From the NCBI GenBank assembly GCA_963713805.1, contig CAVQNF010000039.1, positions 372,001 to 436,000 of the forward strand: DNA of 64,000 nt, written 5' to 3'. Shown piece after piece: positions 57,298 to 64,000 of the stretch. The DNA comes from GAS188 sp963713805. Its GTDB lineage: Bacteria; Pseudomonadota; Alphaproteobacteria; Rhizobiales; Beijerinckiaceae. Below the pieces are notes generated by a model. It searched no databases and had not been told where the DNA came from. It saw only the letters and a program-made list of their open reading frames with translations. Both the position numbers and the translations under genes were made by a program. Every line of letters begins with the position of its first letter. Position 1 is the first letter of the stretch.

Positions 57298-58644
57298 TCA
57301 CTCGTCCGGATCGCCGTCCGCGCCCGATGGCTGGGCGCCACGACCGGCCGGCGCCCGTGCCACGGGCTGCGCGCCGACGCTCCACCCCGGAGGAAGGCTG
57401 CCTTGGGCGAGCGGCCTCGGCGGGGGTGCCTGACCATAGTTCGGGACCGGCGCCGGCGGTCGAGGGGGGAGCGCCGCATAGGCCTGGCGCATCTGCTGCG
57501 CCGAGGCTTCGCCGGCGCCGAGGCGGCTCGCATCCTTGGCGACGGCGGTGCTGCCGACCGCCGGCGGCGCGCCGCTCCCGGCGAGCGGTCCGCGACCCAC
57601 CCGGTCGAGCCGGTCGCCCTTGCGCGCCGCCACGACCGGCGGCTCACCCTCGCCTTGCGCCTGCGCCGCGCGAACGGGAGGAAGCGGTGAGGGGTAGACC
57701 GGTTGGGGGCGCGGCGCGGCGGCCAGCATCGGGCGGGGCGGCGGGGCGACGGGCGGCGCGTCCTCCATCGGCTCTTCGCGCGCGGCCACGGCGCCGCGCG
57801 TCTGAGGCGTGGTGTCGTCGAGCGCATAGGGGTCGTCCGCCTCGGGCTCCTGCTGCAACTGCCCCGGTGCCGTCGGTGGTTGCACCGGCCCCTCGAGCGG
57901 AGCGGCGGTGCGCGGCGTGAACTTGATGACCGGCCGGCAGATATGATGTCCGCTCGCATGGCGCATCAGGTCGAGATGGAAATGGTCCTCGTGATGCCCG
58001 TCGCTGCCGGGTCCGAGCACCGTGTGGAAGATGTCGCAGGAGCCCGACGAAGACGCTGCGCAGGAACTCCTGATCTTCCGGGGCGCCGCGCCAGCCTGAT
58101 CCTCACCATCACCTCGCGCCCGTCGGCGAGCGTGAAGCCCGAGACGTCGATGGCGTCGGCGAAGGCGTGCTCGGAAATCATGCTCGTGCCCGTGCCGTTG
58201 TTCATGCGGCGGCAGGAGTAGGAGCCGAGCGAATGCATCTCGACGACCGGCTCGCCATAGACCGCGGCGGCCGCGGCCTGAACCTTGTCGTTCATCCAGC
58301 TTTCGAGCGCCGGGCACCATCTCGCAAGTGAGCGTCGCCGCATAGGCCTTGTGGCCGCGCCCCGCGAGCGAGGCCGGGAGGGTCAGGCCGACCTTGCCGT
58401 CCGAGAGGGCGGCCACGTGAAAGGGAGAAAGCGCGCCGCAAGCGCCCGGCCCGTCGATCGCGGGAGCGCGCGTCACATAGGCGCTTTCCCTAACGACGCC
58501 GGAGCGCAGGCAGGCGCGTTCCGCCTCGTCGCGCCAGGCCGGACGCGGTTCGCGCGGCGCCCTGCCGCAACTTGCAAGCGCAAGAACGATGAGGCCTGCG
58601 GCGCCGAGCAGGGCTCGACGCTGCGATGTCCCTGCGCCCACCAT
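57298..58644 (-). CDS. Extensin-like C-terminal domain lipoprotein (two frame breaks)
   Basis: The product from the ATG at 58644 has a lipoprotein signal (ALLGAAGLIVLALASCGR; lipobox LASC). An Extensin-like C-terminal domain follows: RSGVVRESAYVTRAPAIDG, GALSPFHVAALSDGKVGLTL, and after a shift near 58310 MNDKVQAAAAAVYGEPVVEM, SLGSYSCRRMNNG, SEHAFADAIDVSGF; after a shift near 58060 GHHEDHFHLDLMRHASGHHI. The SYSCRR and HFHLDLM motifs suggest a metal-dependent cell-wall hydrolase fold (VanY-like), but the role is unproven. A long Pro/Gln-rich tail of about 200 residues follows. Confidence 0.85.
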   Translation of the reverse strand: MVGAGTSQRRALLGAAGLIVLALASCGRAPREPRPAWRDEAERACLRSGVVRESAYVTRAPAIDGPGACGALSPFHVAALSDGKVGLTLPASLAGRGHKAYAATLTCEMVPGARKLDERQGSGRGRRGLWRAGRRDAFARLLLLPPHEQRHGHEHDFRARLRRRHRRLGLHARRRARGDGEDQAGAAPRKIRSSCAASSSGSCDIFHTVLGPGSDGHHEDHFHLDLMRHASGHHICRPVIKFTPRTAAPLEGPVQPPTAPGQLQQEPEADDPYALDDTTPQTRGAVAAREEPMEDAPPVAPPPRPMLAAAPRPQPVYPSPLPPVRAAQAQGEGEPPVVAARKGDRLDRVGRGPLAGSGAPPAVGSTAVAKDASRLGAGEASAQQMRQAYAALPPRPPAPVPNYGQAPPPRPLAQGSLPPGWSVGAQPVARAPAGRGAQPSGADGDPDE

Positions 58645-58820
58645 GAACTCAAACTCCAGGGAAATTCGATTTTGAGATAAATGCGGCCCAAACGGTTGAC
58701 GCTTTGCCAAGGGTAACGGTTAATGGCCTCCTAATTTCGGGAAGCGCCCGGCGGCCGCGTCGACGCCGGCTCCGTGATGCTTCGCGCGATGCACATCTGG
58801 ATGACATCTCGGAGACGCAG

Positions 58821-60088
58821 ATGATGATGTCGGCTGTCGCGTTGCGCGCGCGCTTGAGAAAGGGCGAGCTCACCATGGAAGCCGCGATCCGGCAAAGCCT
58901 CGAGACGATCGACAATCACGATCGCGACATTCGCGCCTTCGTCGCGCTCAACGCCGCGGCGCGCTCGCCGCGGCCAAAGCGCCGGTCCGGCCCGTTGAGC
59001 GGCATCGCGATCGGCGTCAAGGACATCATCGACACGGCCGACATGCCGACCGAGATGGGATCGCCGATCTATGCGGGGTGGCGTCCGAAGGCCGATGCGG
59101 CGCTCGTCATGCTGGCGCGCAAGGCCGGCGCGAGCATCATCGGAAAGACGGCGACGACCGCCTTCGCGCAAGGGGACCCGCCGGCGACGCGCAATCCGCA
59201 TGATCACGCGCATACGCCGGGCGGCTCTTCGTCGGGCTCGGCGGCGGCGGTCGCCGCCGGGCATGGTGCCGCTCGCCTTCGGCACGCAGACCGGCGGTTC
59301 GGTCATCCGCCCGGCCTCTTATTGCGGCGTCGCGGCCATCAAGCCTTCCTTTCGGCTGCTGCCGACGATGGGCATCAAATGCTATTCGATCTCGCTCGAC
59401 ACCGCCGGCCTGTTCGCCGCGACGTGGCGGATGCGGCGTTCGCGCTCTCGGCCTCGACCGGCCGCGACTTCAGCTCTGTCCGGAAAGGAACGGCGCGCCG
59501 CGCATCGCCGTGACGCGCCAGGGCTTCGCCGGAGAGGTCGAGCCGGACTCGGAGGCAGCGCTCGCGGCCGCGATCGACGCGCTCGAGTCGCGATTGGGGC
59601 CAAGGTGTCGGTGATCCGACGATCCGCCGGAGTTCGCGACGGCCTGGCGGCTGCATCCGATCATCGGCGATGGAGAGGCGTTGCGTTCGCTCGCCTGGGA
59701 ATGGGAGACGCATCGCGAGCTGATCCCGCCCAAGCTCACGCAGGCGCTCAGCGCCGCCGAAGGCATCGGACCGGCTGAATTCGACGAGGCGCGCCGGGCC
59801 GGCAAGCGCGCCCGGGTCGCGGCGCATGATTTCTTCAAGGACATCGACGCCGTCATCACCTTTTCGGCGCCGGGCCCCGCGCCCGAGGGCCTCGCTTCGA
59901 CGGGAGATGCGAAATTCAACCGGCTTTGGACCTTGCTCGGCGTCCCTTGCGTCAATGTGCCGGGAAGCCACGATGGCGCGCGGGCTGCCGGTCGGCGTTC
60001 AAGTGATCGCGCCCTTCGGTCGGGACGATCGGGCGCTCGCGGTCGCGGCTCGCGACTTGAAGCCGCCTTGCAGCGCGTGCCGGCGTGA
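58821..60088 (+). CDS. Amidase (frame breaks)
   Basis: This amidase-signature enzyme hydrolyses an amide of unknown nature. From MMMSAVALRARLRKGELTME (ATG at 58821, alternatives 58824/58827) it shows the catalytic Lys in GIAIGVKDIIDTADM, GGSSSGSAAAVAAG with the second Ser, and after a shift near 59263 TQTGGSVIRPASYCGVAAIK with the nucleophilic Ser. The remaining part runs through several shifts (59415, 59480, 59600, 59970): QGFAGEVEPDSEAALAAAID, EWETHRELIPPKLTQALSA, GDAKFNRLWTLLGVPCVNV and GLPVGVQVIAPFGRDDRALA. The frame ends LEAALQRVPA at 60088. All three triad residues remain. Confidence 0.88.
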
Positions 60089-60306
60089 TGGCGCGCCGAG
60101 TGACGGATTTGCTAGCCGACACACTTGCTCGCGTGACGGCTCGCCCTATGTGATTGAAGTTGATCGCGTAGGTGATTGGATCGGTGCTTTGCCGGCAGAC
60201 ATCCAAAATCGGTCCGGCGCGTTGCGAGAGATCAATGGGATCGGCACTCGAGGGAAAATCGCGACGGGGTAAATTTGGAGTAAATCTGGGGGGTACGGTT
60301 GGCGGA

Positions 60307-60855
60307 ATGGAGCGCTCGGAGATCAAGATGACGGACACAAACCCGACGCAAAGCCAAGATGACGAGGCGATGCTCACCGGCCATGATGATGCTCCCGTGT
60401 CCATTGCGCTCGCGACAGCCGCGCGCATGATGCGGACGCGAACCGCGGCGCTTCTTGCCGAGGAGGGGCTGTTTGCCGGGCAAGATGTGCTCCTGCTCAC
60501 GCTCGGGGGCGAAAAAAGCCTCGAAGTCGGTGAGATCGCCGATCGTCTCGGCGTGCGGGCGCCGACCGTGTCCAAGACCTCACACGCTTGACCGAGGCCG
60601 GGCTCGTGAGCCGCTCGGCGGTCTGCCGGCGACAAGCGGCGGGTGGCGGCGAAGCTCACGGCGAAGGGCCGCGCCAAGCTCGACCGCATCGCCGAGATCC
60701 GTTCGCGCGTCGAGCGCGAGCTGCTCGTCGGCTTCGACACCAAGGACGAGCGGCGCTTGCGCAAGCTGTTGCGCAAGGCCACCCGAACGATCTCGCTGAG
60801 CGCGCGCGGCGAGGAGGTGGTCGTGCACGGCGACGCCGATGTCGGACCGCGTTGA
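60307..60855 (+). CDS. MarR family transcriptional regulator (frame breaks)
   Basis: The protein starts at the ATG at 60307 (MERSEIKMTDTNPTQSQDD; 60328 is an alternative). The DNA-binding winged helix is intact in the N-terminal part: MMRTRTAALLAEEGLFAGQD, LEVGEIADRLGVRAPTVSK. Shifts near 60577 and 60628 then give LTEAGLVSRS, RRVAAKLTAKGRAKLDRIAE and a helical dimer part VERELLVGFDTKDERRLRKL. The tail is ARGEEVVVHGDADVGPR. The ligand is unknown. The amidase upstream is 218 bp away and not clearly coupled. Confidence 0.85.
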
Positions 60856-61021
60856 GGCCGATCCTCGGTTGATTGCGCGGTGCGGCTTGTCTAAAAAGAC
60901 GCGATGCGCGACGGTGGCGAGTATCTCCAAATCCCGGTTGAAGTTGCCCGGCGCGGAGTCGCCGGCCATTCTTTGCGTCGCGCGTGCGTCGCGAAAGATC
61001 AATCGGCCGACGCCATTTCGG

Positions 61022-61854
61022 CAATGCGCCTCTTTCTCTTCGCCGCGCCTTGAACCCATCCTTTGCGGCCGATCTTCGGCAGCCGCAGACAGGCCTTCGG
61101 ATTCGCGTCGCGGCGCCTGCAATCGCGACCCCTGATAGCGGCTGGGTCGCAACGCTCAAGGCGAATGCGGACGTTTTGCCGCGACTGGGAAGGCGCCAAG
61201 AGCTACAGCTTCCTCGCTTACCCTTCGTTTCGCTGCGTCGCGCCGATGCGCGCGAATGGAGCTCGCCCGACGACGGATTCGATTTCTCGGTCTATGATTC
61301 GCCCGGCTTCAGCATCGGGCCGGTCGCCGCTTACGAGCTGGGACGCTATCGCAACGACGACCCGCGCAGGCTCTTCGGCATTCATGATGTTTCCTGGACA
61401 TCGAGCCGGGGTTTTCGCCGAGTTCTGGGCCATCCCCAACACCTTGCGCACCCGCATCGAGCTGCGCCACGGAATGGGCTCCGGCAATGGTTTCGTCGCG
61501 GATGCCGCAGCCGATTATCTCTTGCACTTCGGCCAGGCCACCTTCGCGCTCGGGCCGAGGCTCGGCCTCGGCGACCAGGATTTCATGCGCAGACAGTATC
61601 GGCGTGACGCTGACCGACGCTCTCCAGAACGGCTCGGTCACCCCCTTCAAGCCGGACGGGGGGCTGCAATCCGCCGGCGTCGCGACCTCGGTGACCTATG
61701 ACCTTTCCAAGCAATGGTCGGCGGTCGCTCTATGGCGGTTACGACCGGCTGGTGGCGGATGCCGGCGAAGAGCCCGCTCGTGAAGAAGCTCGGCTCCCCC
61801 GACCAGTTCCACGCCGGATTGACGGTCAGTTATTCCTTCGGCTTCGGCCGCTAA
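61022..61854 (+). CDS. MipA/OmpV family outer-membrane protein (frame breaks)
   Basis: An outer-membrane barrel resembling MipA/OmpV. After an uncertain N-terminus (the ATG at 61022 starts MRLFLFAA) the segments are ATPDSGWVATLKANADVLPR, WEGAKSYSFLAYPSF, FSVYDSPGFSIGPVAAYELG, TIEPGVFAEFWAIPNTLRTR, GNGFVADAAADYLLHFGQAT, FALGPRLGLGDQDFMR, TPFKPDGGLQSAGVATSVTY and LTVSYSFGFGR with a final stop at 61854. Shifts are near 61045, 61190, 61240, 61400, 61590 and 61725. MipA is a scaffold for peptidoglycan enzymes in E. coli; here the role is not known. Alternating hydrophobic strands support the barrel. Confidence 0.72.
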
Positions 61855-61910
61855 TCATTTTCGGTTCTTCTACTTAAAAGCCGAAGTAAAAGGCGACCGC
61901 CTCTCCATGT

Positions 61911-61931
61911 CCTCCTCTTGCAAAGGGGAGG
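61911..61931. terminator. Hairpin between convergent genes, possible bidirectional terminator
   Basis: CCTCCTCTT (61911-61919) pairs with AAGGGGAGG (61923-61931) with one mismatch. It separates the MipA gene from the convergent autotransporter remnant, a good place for a bidirectional terminator, but no T-run is present. Confidence 0.4.
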
Positions 61932-61951
61932 TGAGGTGGGATCACTTCTTG

Positions 61952-61991
61952 CGCAAATGAAGAACCTACTTACGCAAATGAAGAACCTACT
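61952..61991. repeat. 21-bp direct repeat, two copies
   Basis: CGCAAATGAAGAACCTACT occurs at 61952-61970 and again at 61973-61991, 21 bp apart. It ends within the stop of the autotransporter remnant (position 61991). It may have formed by slippage. Confidence 0.75.
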
Positions 61992-62530
61992 CACCAGAAC
62001 TTCACCTGGAAGCCGGCGCGCGCGGTGCCGTAGCGGCTCGAATGGGTGAGCACCGTGCCCTCCGCGCTGGCGAAGGCGCTGATCATCGCCGTCACCTTGT
62101 AATCGACGCCGAGACCCGCATAGGCGCCGAAGTCCTGGTTGCGGCCAGGCGTCGGGAAGGAGAAGTCCGCGCCGATGAGGTTCACATCGGTCGAGGTGGA
62201 ACCGAGCCGGGTGAGGCCGATGACGCCGGCCTTCGCCTGCAAGCCGATGAGCCCATCGCCGAAGGGCAGCGTCTTCGAGACGGCGAGCTCGAGCCGGCCT
62301 TCCACGTCTTGCAAGGAGCGCGAATTCACCACGAGGTTTTGCGCCGAGCCGGTCTCGGCATAGCGGTCGAACCAGCCGGCGACGTAGCGCACGCGCGCCG
62401 CGGGCGTCCACACCAAGCCGTCGGCCACGTCCTCGATGCGCCAGCCCAAGGCGAGCTCGGGCGAGACGAAGCTGCCGTCATAGGAGCCGGTCGCGGCATC
62501 GAGGCCGAGGGTGCCGAGGTTGTTCACCAG
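61991..62530 (-). pseudogene. Autotransporter beta-barrel remnant
   Basis: This frame encodes only a C-terminal autotransporter barrel: NNLGTLGLDAATGSYDGSFV, SPELALGWRIEDVADGLVWT, PAARVRYVAGWFDRYAETGS, RLELAVSKTLPFGDGLIG, DFGAYAGLGVDYKVTAMIS and HSSRYGTARAGFQVKFW, ending in an aromatic residue. The signal peptide, passenger and the first barrel strands are missing: similarity stops at about 62525, where the upstream sequence becomes AT-rich and unrelated. It therefore looks like a 5'-deleted gene rather than one broken by a simple shift. An intact-looking relative lies at 37937-39896. Confidence 0.75.
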
Positions 62531-62639
62531 CCGCGTCGGTGACAGCTTACTAATTTTCCATTTTTGGACACTCTTCTGGGCGATTTTGCAACGGAAGGGG
62601 GACACCCTTCGTCGCAACCGATCCATCTTGGAGCCCGCG

Positions 62640-63580
62640 ATGATGACGAAACTTCCGCCTTTTCGCACCGGCAAGCCGCGCGTCGAGCACGGCCTCGTCC
62701 GCGCGACCGAGGAGGTCGAAATTCCTTTCGCCGTGATCGAGGGCTCGCGACCCGGCCCTCGCCTGCTGGTGACGGCCGGCGTGCACGGATCGGAATTCTG
62801 CTCGATCGAGACGGCGCTTCGGCTGACGAAGCTTCGTCCGGAGGAACTCGCGGGGAACGTTGATCGTGCTCCCCATCCTCAACATGCGCGGCTTCACGGG
62901 CCGCAGCATTTATGTGATGCCCGAGGATGGAAAGAACCTCAACCGCGTCTTCCCCGGCAAGCCGGACGGGACGGTGAGCGAGCGCCTCGCGCATTGGCTC
63001 GTGGCCAATGTCTACCCGGACGTGGACGCCTATCTCGACCTGCACGGCGGGGACCTCGACGAATCGCTCGTGCCCTTCTCGCTCTTTCCGAATGGCAGCG
63101 AGGCTTCGCTGGCGCTGGCTTCGGCCTTCGGCCTGTCGATCGCCGTCGCCGCGGGCGGGGAAGGCTACACGATCAACGCCGCGCACAAGATCGGCGTCCC
63201 CGGCATCATCGCCGAGGTGAGCGGCAACGGGCTCTGGGGTGAGGAAAGCGTCGGCGAGATGACGGCCGGCGTCGAGCGGGTGATGAAGCATCTCGGCATG
63301 ATCTCGAACACGGTGAGGCCGGCGGCGCAAGACAAGCCGCAAGTCGTGAGCATGTGGGTGCCACCGGCGCCCGTGAGCGGATTATGGTATCCGGCGAAGG
63401 AGCTTTCCGAGCCCGTCGCGGCGGGCGAAATCTCGGGCGAGATCAGGGACATGTTCGGCAATCTTCTCTCGACGATCTCCTCGCAAGGAGGATGGTTTCA
63501 TTCTTTATCGGCTGACCAGCCTTTCGGTGAACAAGGGTGAGGCCCTGCTCGGCGTCGCCACGCCCAGGGCCGATGGCTAG
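62640..63580 (+). CDS. Succinylglutamate desuccinylase/aspartoacylase family protein (frame breaks)
   Basis: A zinc carboxypeptidase-fold deacylase. From MMTKLPPFRTGKPRVEHG (ATG at 62640 or 62643) it has the Zn ligands in TAGVHGSEFCSIETAL (His, Glu), and after a shift near 62855 VLPILNMRGFTGRSIYVMPE, DGKNLNRVFPGKPDGTVSER and the third zinc ligand in YLDLHGGDLDESLV. The Glu in GIIAEVSGNGLW fits the catalytic base. A last shift near 63487 gives KEDGFILYRLTSLSVNKGEA and a stop at 63580. The substrate is likely an N-acyl amino acid. Confidence 0.85.
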
Positions 63581-63677
63581 CCGGATGCTCCGGATGGAGC
63601 GGGGCGTTGCTTCCAATCCACCCGTTAGAGCATGATCCGGCCGCGAGAACGGTTCCCATCGCCGCGGATCATGCTAA
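63581..63677. repeat. REP-like palindromic element, copy 3
   Basis: Core hairpin 63629-63676: AGCATGATCCGGCCGCGAGA and the complementary CCCATCGCCGCGGATCATGC around GGTTCC. The upstream CCGGATGCTCCGGATGGAGC resembles the left part of copies 1 and 2. It sits between the desuccinylase-like gene and the last gene. The left arm (TAGAGCATGATCC) is better preserved here than in the other copies. Confidence 0.85.
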
Positions 63678-63710
63678 TTGGGGCGGAAACAGGAATGAGA
63701 GCACTCACCA

Positions 63711-64000
63711 TGAGCACCGCAGTCGTTGGCCTCGGAAACATCGGCTCCCGATTGGCAAAAAATCTTATCGCCGGTGGCCAAAGGATCATCGTCGCGGACA
63801 CGACCCTGGCGAAAGCGCAGAAGCTTGCCGGCGAGCTTGGCGGCAATGCCGAAGCCGTGCCGGTGGCGGACGCTATCGGCAAAGCCGACGTCGTCGATCC
63901 TGGCGATCTACTTCGATGCCATCAAGCAGCTGATCGCCACCTATCGCGGCGCCTTGGCGGCGAAAATCATCGTCGACCCGTCGAATCCGATCGCTCCGGA
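63711..64000 (+). CDS. NADP-binding oxidoreductase (F420-reductase-like), 3'-truncated by window end
   Basis: The gene starts MSTAVVGLGNIGSRLAKNLI (ATG at 63711; an in-frame ATG at 63696 is possible) and carries the Rossmann nucleotide-binding glycines GLGNIG. It continues AQKLAGELGGNAEAVPVADA and, after a one-base shift near 63900, LAIYFDAIKQLIATYRGALA and IIVDPSNPIAP, as in NADP/F420-dependent reductases of the NADPH-dependent F420 reductase family. The rest lies beyond the window. The REP-like copy 3 is directly upstream. Confidence 0.8.

Noticed and set aside
28000..63980. Programmed frameshifting as an explanation of the many breaks
   Set aside because: The shifts occur at many different sequences and in both directions, with no shared slippery site or downstream pseudoknot. 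Error is a simpler explanation.
1..64000. CRISPR arrays, tRNA or rRNA genes
   Set aside because: No repeat-spacer pattern or cloverleaf-like sequence was found by eye. A covariance-model scan could still find a tRNA.

Overview
The window looks like chromosomal DNA of a GC-rich (roughly 65%) alphaproteobacterium, most likely of the order Hyphomicrobiales (Rhizobiales). Support comes from the cox cluster order coxB-ctaD-ctaB-small ORF-ctaG-coxC-SURF1-thrC-M16 protease, an F0 operon with separate b' and b genes (atpI-B-E-G-F), the DUF721-DsbA-smc cluster, IalB and extensin-like envelope proteins, and three copies of a REP-like palindrome (outer motif GCATGATCC...GGATCATGC) of a kind common in Rhizobiales intergenic regions. 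No rRNA, tRNA, CRISPR array, intact insertion sequence or prophage was seen.

Layout. 1-2.8 kb: hydrolase-cyclase fusion, a lipoprotein and IalB. 2.9-9.0 kb: aa3-type cytochrome c oxidase genes with heme A and copper assembly factors. 9.3-18.6 kb: threonine synthase, M16 protease, GNAT acetyltransferase, a seven-TM PAS-GGDEF-EAL protein, a short-chain dehydrogenase and an acetolactate-synthase-like enzyme. 18.7-24.4 kb: PAP2 phosphatase, DUF721, DsbA-like protein and SMC. 24.5-27.1 kb: ATP synthase F0. 27.2-37.8 kb: HAD phosphatase, SDR, CDGSH protein, glyQ, two small secreted proteins, a methyltransferase with DUF2007, polyprenyl synthase, a Fic protein and glyS. 37.9-43.4 kb: autotransporter, thpR, pheA, kdsB and cytochrome c. 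43.5-50.4 kb: a yejABEF-type peptide importer with a PIN-domain toxin-antitoxin pair lodged between yejE and yejF and a long palindrome between yejB and yejE. 50.4-52.7 kb: obgE-proB. 52.8-64 kb: mixed metabolic and envelope genes (DUF1614, enolase-superfamily enzyme, galM, extensin-like, amidase, MarR, MipA/OmpV, an autotransporter remnant, a succinylglutamate desuccinylase-like enzyme and a truncated NADP oxidoreductase).

The main caveat is reading-frame integrity. Before about 28 kb only coxC, the PAP2 gene and smc are broken, each by one shift. After 28 kb most genes are interrupted by single-base gains or losses, including genes expected to be essential (glyQ, glyS, obgE, polyprenyl synthase). 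Protein similarity continues across each break in a neighbouring frame, and kdsB even carries a compensating pair. I read these as uncorrected sequence errors rather than gene decay. Such genes are given as one CDS over the reconstructed span, with break points named. About 52.8-57.2 kb is clean.

Functionally, the window combines respiration and ATP synthesis, translation and envelope housekeeping with a smaller accessory layer: Fic protein with its own putative operator, PIN toxin-antitoxin module, autotransporters, and palindromic repeats.
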